Assembly (NCBI RefSeq): GCF_018101125.2
Contig: NZ_JAELVF020000001.1
Location: forward strand, 1,083,887 to 1,142,246
Direction of reading: 5' to 3'
DNA from: Streptomyces tardus
GTDB lineage: Bacteria > Actinomycetota > Actinomycetes > Streptomycetales > Streptomycetaceae
DNA length: 58,360 bases
This document shows positions 16,183 through 26,670 of the stretch, piece by piece; within the stretch, counting starts at the first letter, position 1; every line of letters starts with the position of its first letter. The position numbers were made by a program, and so were the translations under genes. The notes below the pieces were generated by a model, which made no database searches, was not told where the DNA came from, and worked only from the letters and a program-made list of their open reading frames with translations.

Positions 16183-16941
16183 ATGCCCATCGTTCTCGAA
16201 TCCTGCGACTTCGCCTACAAGCGGCGCCGACCCGTACTGAAGCGCTTCACCTGCGAACTGCCGCCGGGGCGAACGGTGTTCCTCGGGCCGAACGGCGCGG
16301 GCAAGAGCACCGTGCTCGGTCTCGCCGCGTCCGCGCTGCTGCCGCGTGCCGGAGCGGTGACGTACGACGGTCTCCGAACCTCCGCCCGGGCGGACCGGGA
16401 CGGTTTCCGGCGGCGCGTCGCCTGGTTGCCCCAGCACGTCCGCCCCGTGCCGGGACTGACCGCACGCGAACAGGTCGCGTACGCGGGCTGGTTGAAGGGC
16501 ATGCCCAGGCCGGTGGCCTGGCGCGAAGCGCTGCGGGCGCTGCGGCTGGTGGAGCTGGCAGACAGCGCCGAGACCAGGGTGGGAGAGCTCTCCGGCGGGC
16601 AGCAGCGCCGCGTGGGCGTCGCCCAGTCCCTGGTGCACGGCGCGGAGGTGCTGCTGCTCGACGAACCGACGGCGGGGATGGACCCGCGACAGCGAGCCGT
16701 CTTCCACGAGATCCTGGCCGGTCTTCCGTCCTCCGTGCACGTGGTGCTCTCCACTCACGACACCGCGGATCTGGACGGCCGCTACCACCACGTCCTGGTG
16801 CTCAACAGCGGGCAGTTGACGTTCCGTGGCACCAGCGAGGCGTTCCTCGCCCACGCCGAGCCGGGAACAGCTCCGGGGCGCGCGGCCGACTCCGCCTACC
16901 AGCGGCTCGCCGAGCGGGAGGGGACGGCGTGGACCGTCTGA
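16183..16941 (+). CDS. ABC transporter ATP-binding protein
   Basis: 252-aa cytoplasmic ATPase of an export-type ABC system. Walker A is GPNGAGKSTVLGLAA near residue 36, the Q-loop WLPQHVRPVPGLTA, the signature ELSGGQQRRVGVAQSL, Walker B EVLLLDEPTAGMDPRQ and the H-loop STHDTADL. The ATG has a GGGAAAG site. The gene overlaps the next membrane protein gene by 13 bp. Substrate unknown. Confidence 0.93.
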   Translation: MPIVLESCDFAYKRRRPVLKRFTCELPPGRTVFLGPNGAGKSTVLGLAASALLPRAGAVTYDGLRTSARADRDGFRRRVAWLPQHVRPVPGLTAREQVAYAGWLKGMPRPVAWREALRALRLVELADSAETRVGELSGGQQRRVGVAQSLVHGAEVLLLDEPTAGMDPRQRAVFHEILAGLPSSVHVVLSTHDTADLDGRYHHVLVLNSGQLTFRGTSEAFLAHAEPGTAPGRAADSAYQRLAEREGTAWTV

Positions 16942-18190
16942 GCAGGGTCCACCGTTCGCCGGTGCTCTGGTGGGGCCTGCCGATCCTGGCGCTCGCCCTC
17001 TTCTACGCGAGCGACGCCGACACCTACCCGGTCAGCGAATTCGGCGGCGACACCTACCACTTCGCCCAGTACGCCCTGCTGGGGGCGAGCGGGCCCCTCG
17101 GCGGGCTCGCCGCGTGGCAGGCTGGCCGGCTGCGGCTGGGAGGTGTGTGGCGGTCGGCGCCCGTCCGGCACCGCCACCGGATCGCGTGGGCCGCGCTGCG
17201 TCCCGTGCTGCTCCTCACCGCGGCGATCGACCTCCTGGTCTTCGCCTACACCTCCACGCATTTCGGTGCGCTGCCGAGGTTGAGCGATCTCGGCGGCGTC
17301 GCGCTGATGGTGACGGTGCAACTGGCAGTGCTGATCGTGGGCTTCGGGCTGGGCTGCGCTCTGCCGCGCGCTGCCGCGGTGCCGCTGGCCGTCGTCGGGC
17401 TCACCCTGTGGCTGATACTTCCTCCGTCCTTCGACGACCCCAGCTACCGGTACCTGACGGGGCTGCTCTCCGACCGCCCGACCCCGTTGGACGATCCGGC
17501 CCCTGAAGTGCTGCTCGCGCCCCTGCTGGTGGCCCTCGCCGCGGTGGGCGCGGTGCTGCTGGCCGCTCGGCCGGGACCGCAGACACTGCGCACCGCGCTC
17601 GCCGGGTGCTGCGCGCTCGCGGGCATCCTGCCGGCCCACTCGCTGGTGGCCGACGCGGGGTACGACATGCCCACGGTGCCGAGGGCGGACTCGGCGCAGC
17701 GGTGCGCCGGGCAGGCGCCGAGGATCTGTGTGCCGGTCGAGTTCGAGGACCGACTGCCGCAGTTGCGGGACTCGGCCCGCACGGTGCTGCCCCGGCTGGC
17801 AGCCGCAGGACTCCAGCGGCCCGATCGACTCGCGTTCGTCTCCGCGGACGTCGAACTGCCCGCGTCCGCCTGGCGTCTGCATCTGGAGAGCGAACTGAGC
17901 GCGCAGCAGCTCACCGATCGCGTGGTGACCGCGGCGGTACCGCCGTACCGGGAGTGCAGGAACCTTCCCGACGACGCCGGGTCTCCCTCCGCCGGACCGC
18001 TCACCGCCTGGCTGCGGCTCACCGCCGGGGCCGAACCCAAGACCGTGGAACGGCGGCACAGCTCCCGCACCGTGCAGCGTGTCGAGGCAGTGCGGAAGCA
18101 GAGCCGGCGGGCGCAGTCGGCGTGGGTGGAGACCCAGCGGCGAGGACTGGGCAGTTGCGATCCGGCCGACCGTGCCGAGGCGATGGCCCG

Positions 18191-18194
<4 letters not shown>
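16929..18194 (+). CDS. ABC-associated membrane protein, probable permease
   Basis: 421-aa protein translated from a GTG inside the ATPase gene. The first 240 residues hold about six hydrophobic helices; the remaining 180 or so form a hydrophilic domain with several Cys (QRCAGQAPRICVPVEFEDRL, YRECRNL, GSCDPADRAEAM) that would lie outside the cell. This layout resembles uncharacterised streptomycete ABC-linked membrane proteins (possibly the DUF7224 type, a low-confidence recollection). The stop overlaps the next start (ATGA). It is inferred to be one half of the transport channel or a substrate-binding partner. Confidence 0.75.
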
Positions 18195-19886
<1,692 letters not shown>

Positions 19887-19998
19887 CCCCACCGGTCGAT
19901 CCCGCGGGCTCACCGGCCGACTCGGCCAACGGCTCAAGGCCCGGCTCGAACCAGCGATTCAACCACCGGCCCCGAGCGGGCCGTTCACACCCGCACGA

Positions 19999-20039
19999 CG
20001 TACGGCCAGGCTCTCCCGCGGGACGAGCCTGGCCGTACG
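19999..20039 (+). terminator. Terminator of the aminopeptidase gene
   Basis: 15-bp perfect stem (19999-20013 with 20025-20039); the loop TCCCGCGGGAC can pair further. It lies about 110 nt after the stop, the only clear element in the 326-nt space before the next gene. Confidence 0.85.
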
Positions 20040-20212
20040 CGCGTTCCGGGCCATTGAGCGTCGCCCCAGCACCCTCGGCACCGAGCCACACACATCCGAT
20101 GATTTTTTCTGCGCGAAACAGCTCTCTCGTGAGCATCTATTGACACCCGGATCCGCTTGCCGACAGAGTGCTGACGCCGGAGTAGCTCACGACGGACCCA
20201 GGAGCGCGTCCC

Positions 20213-21664
20213 ATGACGGAAAAGCCCGCAGTATCACGACGGTTGGTGTTGGGCGGAGCGGTGGCCACTGGCGCCCTGGCGGCCGGAGTGGGCCTCGCGG
20301 GCCATGCCGCAGCCGCACCGGCGACCGGCGCCGCAGGTGCCGCGCGCGGCACCGGGGACCCGCGCCGACGTCCCGGCCAGAAGTCGATGATCGGCGTTGC
20401 GTACGAGCCGCACGAGACCGTGCGCGTCGCCTGCGTCGGCCTCGGCCAGCGCGGCACCGGGATGACCGCCGGCTGGTCGATCATCCCCGGCGCGCAGGTC
20501 ACCGCCGTCTGCGACATCCGCAAGGAGCGCGCCGAGAAGTGCGCCGACTCCCTCGTCTCCGAGGGCAAGCCCCGCCCGGCGACGTACGGCGGCTCCGCGA
20601 AGTCCTACCGGGAGATGCTGCGCCGCGAGGACATCGACCTCGTCTACATCGCCACGCCGTGGGAGTTCCACCACGAGCAGGGCCGGGCCGCACTGCTCGC
20701 CGGCAAGCACGCGATCGTCGAACTCCCCGTCGCCACCGAGCTGTCGGAGCTGTGGGACCTGGTCGACACCAGCGAGCGCACCCGCAGACACCTCTTCCTC
20801 GCCGAGAACTGCTCGTACGGCCGCAACGAGCTGTCGATGCTCAAGATGACCCACGACGGCCTCTTCGGCGACGTCACCAACGGCCACGGCGGCTACCTGC
20901 ACGACCTGCGCGAACTGCTCTTCGACGACGACTACTACACCGACTCCTGGCGCCGGCTGTGGCACACCCGCAGCCTCGCGTCGTTCTACCCGATGCACGG
21001 TCTCGCCCCGATCGCGGCGGCCATGGACATCAACCGCGGCGACCGGCTGCGCACCCTGCGCGCAACCGCCACTCCGGCCAGGGGGCTCGCCGACTACCGG
21101 GCACGCCACGTGCCCAAGTCGCACCCCTCCTGGAAGGAGGAGTACATCAACGGCGACCTGGTCACCTGTCTGATCGAGACCGAGAAGGGCCGCATCATCC
21201 GCGCCGAGCACGACGTCAGCTCGCCGCGCCCCTACAGCCGGATCAACAGCATCGCCGGCAGCCGCGGCATCTTCGAGGACTACGCGGGACAGGGCGAGTC
21301 CGGCGGCCGGGTCTACCTGGAGCCGGACCACACCGACCACGCCTGGCGCGACTTCGACAAGCTCCAGAAGGAGTTCGACCACTGGCTGTGGGTGAAGCTG
21401 GAGGAGGAGGCCGAGGCCGGCGGCCACGGCGGGATGGACTACATCCTCCAGTGGCGCACCATCCAGCAGATGCGCGCAGGGCTCGTACCGGACATCGACG
21501 TCTACGACTCGGCCGCCTGGTGCGCGCCGGTACCGCTCAGCGTCGCCTCGCTGGAGGCGGACGGACGCCCGGTCGAGGTACCGGACTTCACTCGCGGCGC
21601 GTGGGTCAACAAGCGCCCGGGACTGGACTCCAAACCGTCCGACATGCCCGCGGTCCGACGCTAG
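20213..21664 (+). CDS. Tat-exported Gfo/Idh/MocA oxidoreductase, GH109 (alpha-N-acetylgalactosaminidase) type
   Basis: 483-aa protein with a twin-arginine signal (SRRLVLGGAVATGALAAG). A Rossmann fold binds NAD (VRVACVGLGQRGTGM near residue 72). The family-specific segments GHGGYLHDLREL and FYPMHGLAPIAAAM match GH109 glycosidases, which use NAD to cleave alpha-linked GalNAc by an oxidation-elimination mechanism. The conserved cofactor-binding motif VIELPVATE-like is present as AIVELPVATELSEL. It lies beside a DeoR regulator and genes for tagatose-phosphate breakdown, which fits a role in feeding GalNAc into that pathway. GH109 members are hard to tell from other exported oxidoreductases, so the substrate is inferred. 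Confidence 0.8.
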   Translation: MTEKPAVSRRLVLGGAVATGALAAGVGLAGHAAAAPATGAAGAARGTGDPRRRPGQKSMIGVAYEPHETVRVACVGLGQRGTGMTAGWSIIPGAQVTAVCDIRKERAEKCADSLVSEGKPRPATYGGSAKSYREMLRREDIDLVYIATPWEFHHEQGRAALLAGKHAIVELPVATELSELWDLVDTSERTRRHLFLAENCSYGRNELSMLKMTHDGLFGDVTNGHGGYLHDLRELLFDDDYYTDSWRRLWHTRSLASFYPMHGLAPIAAAMDINRGDRLRTLRATATPARGLADYRARHVPKSHPSWKEEYINGDLVTCLIETEKGRIIRAEHDVSSPRPYSRINSIAGSRGIFEDYAGQGESGGRVYLEPDHTDHAWRDFDKLQKEFDHWLWVKLEEEAEAGGHGGMDYILQWRTIQQMRAGLVPDIDVYDSAAWCAPVPLSVASLEADGRPVEVPDFTRGAWVNKRPGLDSKPSDMPAVRR

Positions 21665-21821
21665 CCGCCCCCGGCGACGCGCTTGCGGGCCCCGGGGCGT
21701 GTGCGGGCCGGGGCGCGTACGGGACGCGGCGGGCGTACGGTGCCGGGGCGCGTACGTCGCCCGGCGCGGCGCGGAGGCCGTCGGGCGTGACTGGGCAGGG
21801 GGTTCGGGGCGGGACGGCGGT

Positions 21822-22628
21822 TCAGACCGCGAGTACGCGGACTCCCGCCTCCGTCATCCGTTCCCGGTCCTCGTCGCTGATGCCCTTGTCCGTCACCAGT
21901 ACGTCGACCCGGTCGAGATCGCAGATCCGGGCGAAGGCGCGGCGGCCCATCTTGGAGGAGTCGGTCACCACGATGACACGGTGGGCGCGTTCGGCGAAAA
22001 GCCGACTGATGCTCGCCTCGTCCTCGTGGTGGGCCATCACTCCCAGTCGCGGGTCGATCCCGTCGACACCCAACACCACCGCGTCCAGGGCCACTTCGTT
22101 CAGCACACCCAGGGTGAGCGGGCCGACCAGCTCGAAGGTCTGCGGCCGGGCCACACCACCGGTGGTCACGATCTTGATCTGCGGACGGACGGCGAGTTCG
22201 CCCGCGATGTTGAGCGCGTTGGTGACCACGGTGAGCGCGGGGGACCCCGCCGAGGGCCCTCCGGCCGTGCTGTCCGGGCTGCCGCTGGTGCGCAGGGCCA
22301 GGGTGCGGGCGACCTCGGTGGTGGTGGTGCCGCCGTTGAGCCCGACGACCTCTCCGTTGCTGATCAGGTCGGCCGCGGCGGCGGCGATGCGCTGCTTCTC
22401 CGAGGCGTGGCGAGCGGATTTGTAGCGCAGCGGAAGCTCGTAGGAGACACCGTGTGCGATGGCGCCGCCCCTGGTGCGCACGAGCATCTGCTGACCGGCG
22501 AGCTCGTCGAGGTCCCGGCGGATGGTCGCGCTGGAGACCTCCAGCGCGAGGGCGGCCTCCTCCACCTCCAACCGGCCCTCGGTGGCCAGGAGTTCCAGAA
22601 GCGCACTCCACCTCTCGTGCTTGGACAT
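21822..22628 (-). CDS. DeoR-family sugar-phosphate-responsive repressor
   Basis: 268-aa regulator with an N-terminal winged helix-turn-helix (LEVEEAALALEVSSATIRRDL) and a C-terminal sensor domain related to phosphosugar isomerases (GLNGGTTTTEVARTL, VVTNALNIA, DSSKMGRRAF). It is transcribed divergently from the SIS-kinase-aldolase genes and, by analogy with AgaR, probably represses them until a sugar phosphate binds. It converges on the GH109 gene. Confidence 0.9.
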   Translation of the reverse strand: MSKHERWSALLELLATEGRLEVEEAALALEVSSATIRRDLDELAGQQMLVRTRGGAIAHGVSYELPLRYKSARHASEKQRIAAAAADLISNGEVVGLNGGTTTTEVARTLALRTSGSPDSTAGGPSAGSPALTVVTNALNIAGELAVRPQIKIVTTGGVARPQTFELVGPLTLGVLNEVALDAVVLGVDGIDPRLGVMAHHEDEASISRLFAERAHRVIVVTDSSKMGRRAFARICDLDRVDVLVTDKGISDEDRERMTEAGVRVLAV

Positions 22629-22812
22629 GCCTGGGACTCCTCACGGCTGTGCGCGGCTCGCGGTGCGGCGGGCGCGCGGGGGCAGGTCTCGATCGTAGGC
22701 CGGTACCTCTGTGTGACCACCGCCCCCGGCAGTCGGCGGCCGTCCCTCGCGACGGCTGGACCGGCGATGCGGCCTGGTGGATACTCGGACCACCGGAAGT
22801 GCGTTCATTTAT

Positions 22813-22837
22813 GATTGCTCAGACCGCCAATCGAGCA
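22813..22837. promoter_or_regulatory. Candidate DeoR-type operator
   Basis: Two nested inverted repeats lie in the AT-richer part of the divergent 372-bp spacer: GATTG (22813-22817) with CAATC (22828-22832), and TGCTC (22816-22820) with GAGCA (22833-22837). The rest of the spacer up to 23000 is C-rich and shows no other element or gene. Confidence 0.4.
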
Positions 22838-23000
22838 GTTTCACGCACCACAGCACACGTCCCACGGCTCACTCACCGCCGCCGCCCCACTCACAACACC
22901 CACAGCACTCGCACCGCCCGCACCGCCCGCACCACCGACCAGATCGCCGACCGCACCCGCGCCGCCGCCACGCATCCGCCGCCGTCCCAGGGAGCCCCAC

Positions 23001-23981
23001 ATGTCCGCAGCCAACGGCACCTCCGCCGCCGCCCCGGCGGAGCCCGGCAGCTCACGCACCGCAGTGGAGATCGCCAGCCAGCCGGACACCTGGCGCGAGG
23101 CCGTCCGCACCCTGGAGCATCACACAGCGGCCCTGCCGCGCAGGGGCGAGCGGGTCGCCGTGGTCGGCTGCGGTACGTCCTGGTTCGTGGCCCAGTCCTA
23201 CGCGGCGCTGCGCGAGGGAGGCGGCCACGGCGAGACCGACGCCTTCGCCGCCTCCGAGTTCCCCCACGGCCGCACCTACGACCGGATTTTGGCGCTCTCC
23301 CGCTCGGGCACCACGACCGAGGTGCTCGAACTGCTGGAGCGCGTACAGGGCACCGACACCCCCACCGGCGCGGTGACCGGCGACCCGAACACCCCGATCA
23401 CGGGCCTGGCCGACGCGGTCGCCGTCCTGGACTTCGCGGACGAGGAGTCGGTCGTCCAGACCCGTTTCGCCACCACCGCACTCGCGCTCTTCCGGGCCCA
23501 CCTGGAAGCCGAGGACGCGCTGCCCGCCGGAGTCGCCGGGATCGAGCGAGCCGCAGCGGACGCCGAGCGCGCCCTGACCGCGCCGCTGTCCGAACAGCTC
23601 AGCTCCGCCGAGCAGTTCACCTTTCTCGGCACCGGCTGGACCTACGGTCTGGCGCTTGAGGCCGGCCTCAAGATGCGCGAGGCCGCGCAGGCGTGGACCG
23701 AGGCGTACCCCGCCATGGAGTACCGCCACGGCCCGATCAGCATCACCGGCCCCGGCCGGGTGGCCTGGGTGCTCGGCGAGGTGCCGGCCGGACTCGCGGA
23801 CGAAGTGCGCGGCGTCGGCGGCCACTTGGAGACGGCCTCGGACACCGGCGCACTCGACCCGCTCGCCGATCTGGTGCGCGCACAACGGCTCGCCGTGCTG
23901 CTCGCCGAGGCCGCGGGCCACAACCCGGACCGGCCGCGCAACCTCACCCGGTCCGTCGTCCTGGGCGCCCAGGAGCGCTGA
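23001..23981 (+). CDS. SIS-domain phosphosugar isomerase/deaminase, AgaS-like
   Basis: 326-aa cytoplasmic protein with two SIS sugar-phosphate-binding domains. Phosphate-binding serines lie in AVVGCGTSWFVAQSYAAL and LALSRSGTTTEVLELL; YRHGPISITG is the second-domain motif. AgaS members convert galactosamine-6-phosphate to tagatose-6-phosphate with loss of ammonia. The ATG at 23001 follows AGGGAGC; an open frame continues upstream but codes low-complexity His/Ser/Thr sequence. The PfkB gene follows 99 bp later in the same orientation, so an operon is likely. Confidence 0.82.
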   Translation: MSAANGTSAAAPAEPGSSRTAVEIASQPDTWREAVRTLEHHTAALPRRGERVAVVGCGTSWFVAQSYAALREGGGHGETDAFAASEFPHGRTYDRILALSRSGTTTEVLELLERVQGTDTPTGAVTGDPNTPITGLADAVAVLDFADEESVVQTRFATTALALFRAHLEAEDALPAGVAGIERAAADAERALTAPLSEQLSSAEQFTFLGTGWTYGLALEAGLKMREAAQAWTEAYPAMEYRHGPISITGPGRVAWVLGEVPAGLADEVRGVGGHLETASDTGALDPLADLVRAQRLAVLLAEAAGHNPDRPRNLTRSVVLGAQER

Positions 23982-24080
23982 CGGCGGCGGACGAGATGAC
24001 CGCGCCCCACACCCGTACGCCACCGCCGCCACGGTGTCCCGGACGGCCAACGGCCGTGCAGAGCAGGAGAGTTGGCCGTC

Positions 24081-25541
24081 GTGATCCTCACCGTGACACT
24101 GAACGCCGCGCTCGACGTCACCTACGACGTGGCCGCGCTCGCCCCGGGAGCCTCGCACCGCGTCGAGCGGAGCCACGAGCGCGCCGGCGGCAAGGGCCTC
24201 AACGTCTCCAGGGTGCTGCACGCCCTCGGCCGGCCCGCCACCGCGACCGGTCTGGCCGGCGGCAGTACGGGCCAACTCATCCGCGCGGAGCTGGAGTCGG
24301 CGGGGCTCACGGAGCAACTCCTGCGCATCGGGGGCGAGTCACGCCGCACCGTCGCGATCGTTTCCGCCGAGGACGGCGACGCCACACTCTTCAACCAGCC
24401 CGGTCCGACCGTCTCCCCCGCCGAATGGGACGCCTTCACCGACCGCTTCCGCTCGCTCGTCGCGGACTGCCGCGTCGCCGTGCTCTCCGGCAGCCTCCCG
24501 CCGGGAGTGCCGCAGGACGCGTACGCCCAGCTCGTACGGCTCGCGCACCGGTACGGCGACGACGGCCGGGGCGCGGCGGCCGTCGTGGACACCAGCGGGC
24601 CCGCCCTCCGTACCGCCCTGCCCGCCGGCCCCGATCTGGTCAAGCCGAACGCCGCCGAACTCGCCGAACTCCTTGGTGACTGCCCTGAGTTGACGCACAA
24701 CGCCTCTCGGGACAGCTCCACCGCGAGCCGTCCCAACCCGCCCGGCGACGCCACCAACACCACGAACAGCCCGGACGGCAGCCCCGACGCCGCGCCGGAC
24801 CGTCCCCGCGACGGTCCGCACGACGTCGGCGGATGGACGCTGCCGGAGGCGGTCGCGCGGCTGCGCGCGCTCGGCGCCCGCGCCGTGGTCGCCTCTGCCG
24901 GACCGGACGGGCTGTACGCCGACACACCGCACGGCGCCTGGTACGCCGCGCCGCCCGCGAGACTCGCCGGCAACCCGACAGGTGCGGGCGACGCCTGCGT
25001 CGCGGCCCTCGCCGCAGGGATCGCGGACGGCCGTACTGCGTACCCGGAGGGCTGGCCCGAGGTGCTGAGCGAGGCGGTCGCCGTCTCGGCGGCGGCCGTA
25101 CTGCGCCCGGTGGCGGGCGAGTTCGACGTCCGCGCCCACGACGAGCTGCGCGGACGTCGAATTCGCCCGCCACCGGGCGCAGTACGGCCGCCGCGGGCGT
25201 CGTGGACCCCGGCGGGCCCGCCGGGGTCCACGACGCCCGCGGCGGCGCGGGCGACCGCCAGTGTCGCGTGTGCCAAAGGAGCGAGGGCGCCGTGGTACTT
25301 CGCGGTGTTCTCACTGATCTGGAGAACGACGGGCCGCCGCGCCGCCTCGGCGCCGGTGACGATCGCCTCCGCGTGCTCCAACTGGACGACGTTGAACGCG
25401 CCGACCCCGCGTCCGGCGAGCGCTGCCGGACGGACGATCTCGTCGGTGGGTGCGGCGGGCGGGCGGACGCCGACGGGGTGGCGAACGGTGAGTTGTCGGC
25501 GTGCGCGGAGGTGGCCGGAGGCGCGGCGGAGGCGGTGGTGA
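24081..25541 (+). CDS. PfkB-family phosphosugar kinase with scrambled 3' end
   Basis: 1-phosphofructokinase/tagatose-6-phosphate kinase class. The GTG at 24081 gives the family N terminus (VILTVTLNAALDVTYDV) and has AGGAG 11 nt upstream. Substrate motif RAGGKGLNVSRVL and the PfkB signature NPTGAGDACVAALAAG with catalytic Asp are intact. A Pro/Asp/Asn-rich insert of about 45 residues (roughly 24700-24830) splits the domain. Genuine coding ends near 25147 (GEFDVRAHDE); beyond that the frame runs through inverted copies of itself and of the aldolase gene to a stop at 25541, so the native C terminus is missing. In this locus it would phosphorylate tagatose-6-phosphate. Confidence 0.8.
   Translation: MILTVTLNAALDVTYDVAALAPGASHRVERSHERAGGKGLNVSRVLHALGRPATATGLAGGSTGQLIRAELESAGLTEQLLRIGGESRRTVAIVSAEDGDATLFNQPGPTVSPAEWDAFTDRFRSLVADCRVAVLSGSLPPGVPQDAYAQLVRLAHRYGDDGRGAAAVVDTSGPALRTALPAGPDLVKPNAAELAELLGDCPELTHNASRDSSTASRPNPPGDATNTTNSPDGSPDAAPDRPRDGPHDVGGWTLPEAVARLRALGARAVVASAGPDGLYADTPHGAWYAAPPARLAGNPTGAGDACVAALAAGIADGRTAYPEGWPEVLSEAVAVSAAAVLRPVAGEFDVRAHDELRGRRIRPPPGAVRPPRASWTPAGPPGSTTPAAARATASVACAKGARAPWYFAVFSLIWRTTGRRAASAPVTIASACSNWTTLNAPTPRPASAAGRTISSVGAAGGRTPTGWRTVSCRRARRWPEARRRRW
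25089..25194. repeat. Inverted repeat of the PfkB 3' end
   Basis: Arms 25089-25135 and 25148-25194, 47 bp with one mismatch, around a 12-nt loop. The right arm is an inverted copy of the kinase coding sequence. Confidence 0.95.
25187..25246. repeat. 60-bp perfect palindrome
   Basis: 30-bp arms meet with no spacer at 25216/25217. It joins the inverted kinase fragment to the inverted aldolase fragment. Confidence 0.93.
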
Positions 25542-25884
25542 CGGTGGCGGCGGAGGGTGCCGCGGCACCCTCCGCCGCCACCGTCACCACCGCCTCCGCC
25601 GCGCCTCCGGCCACCTCCGCGCACGCCGACAACTCACCGTTCGCCACCCCGTCGGCGTCCGCCCGCCGCTCGCACCCACCGACGAGATCGTCCGTCCGGC
25701 AGCGCTCGCCGGACGCGGGGTCGGCGCGTTCAACGTCGTCCAGTTGGAGCACGCGGAGGCGATCGTCACCGGCGCCGAGGCGGCGCGGCGGCCCGTCGTT
25801 CTCCAGATCAGTGAGAACACCGCGAAGTACCACGGCGCCCTCGCTCCTTTGGCACACGCGACACTGGCGGTCGCCCGCGCCGCC
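25241..25884. repeat. 644-bp fold-back of the aldolase 5' region
   Basis: Arms 25241-25562 and 25563-25884, 322 bp each, with a zero-length loop inside a 20-bp palindrome centred at 25562/25563. The only differences found by eye are three adjacent bases (25455-25457 against 25668-25670). The left arm carries codons for aldolase residues in antisense. Confidence 0.93.
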
Positions 25885-26505
25885 CGGGTGCCGGTCGCGG
25901 TGCACCTCGACCATGCGGAGTCGGCAGCGCTCGCCCACGAGGCCGTCCAACTCGGCTTCTCCAGCGTGATGTTCGACGCCTCCAAGCTGCCGTACGACGA
26001 GAACCTGGCCGCCACCGCGGCCGTCACGGAGCACTGCCACCGGCACGGTGTCTGGGTGGAGGCCGAACTCGGCGAGGTCGGCGGCAAGGACGGCGCCCAC
26101 GCTCCCGGCGTCCGCACCGACCCGGCCGAGGCCCGCGAGTTCGTCGCGGCCACCGGGGTGGACGCGCTCGCCGTCGCCGTCGGCAGTTCGCACGCGATGC
26201 TCACCAGGGACGCCGTGCTGGACTTCGCGCTGATCGGCGAGTTGCGCACCTCGGTGCCGGTGCCGCTGGTGCTGCACGGCTCCTCCGGAGTGGGCGACGA
26301 CGATCTGCGCCGGGCGGTGGCCGCCGGTATGACCAAGGTGAACGTCGCCACACACCTCAACAAGGCGTTCACCGCCGCCGTGCGCGAGCAGCTGGCCGAA
26401 CGCCCGGAGACGGCCGACCCCCGCACCTATCTCGGCCCGGCCCGCGCCGCCGTCGCCCGCGAGGTCGAGCACCTGCTCAACGTCCTCTCCCCTGAGGTCG
26501 GTTGA
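25501..26505 (+). CDS. Class II fructose/tagatose-bisphosphate aldolase, native start lost
   Basis: Zinc aldolase that would split tagatose-1,6-bisphosphate to dihydroxyacetone phosphate and glyceraldehyde-3-phosphate. Homology begins at about 25666 (PLAPTDEIVRPAAL) and runs 279 codons, a full family length. Zinc and active-site motifs are present: AVHLDHAESAALAH, WVEAELGEVGGKDGAHAPG, AVAVGSSHAML, VLHGSSGVGDDDL and KVNVATHLN. No start codon precedes 25666 in natural context; the GTG at 25501 belongs to the fold-back and would add 55 Arg/Gly-rich residues. The gene is therefore 5'-damaged in this sequence, probably by misassembly. It would be the last step of the GalNAc/tagatose route encoded here. 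Confidence 0.8.
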   Translation: MRGGGRRRGGGGGDGGGGGCRGTLRRHRHHRLRRASGHLRARRQLTVRHPVGVRPPLAPTDEIVRPAALAGRGVGAFNVVQLEHAEAIVTGAEAARRPVVLQISENTAKYHGALAPLAHATLAVARAARVPVAVHLDHAESAALAHEAVQLGFSSVMFDASKLPYDENLAATAAVTEHCHRHGVWVEAELGEVGGKDGAHAPGVRTDPAEAREFVAATGVDALAVAVGSSHAMLTRDAVLDFALIGELRTSVPVPLVLHGSSGVGDDDLRRAVAAGMTKVNVATHLNKAFTAAVREQLAERPETADPRTYLGPARAAVAREVEHLLNVLSPEVG

Positions 26506-26613
26506 GCCGCGCCCTTACCCCGCCCACCGAGAGCCGATGAGCAGTGCGGCGCGACGTCCGGCACCGGGCTGGCCACCAACTCCCCGGCCCATCGAGCCCG
26601 TTGCCTCCGTGCG

Positions 26614-26649
26614 CCGTGGGGCCCGGCGTTCCCCCGCCGAGCCCCACGG
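26614..26649. terminator. Terminator between aldolase and SH3-like genes
   Basis: 9-bp stem (26614-26622 with 26641-26649) extended inside by CGGCG/CGCCG pairing. It lies between convergent genes and could serve both. Confidence 0.65.
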
Positions 26650-26670
26650 ACGTCAACTCCCGCGCAGCGC

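Noticed and set aside
19945..19975. tRNA-like GGCTCGAACC stretch
   Set aside because: No cloverleaf arms or CCA-side pairing around it.
22777..23000. N-terminal extension of the SIS protein into the upstream region
   Set aside because: The sequence is His/Ser/Thr/Pro low complexity, and the ATG at 23001 has a better ribosome-binding site and a family-like start.
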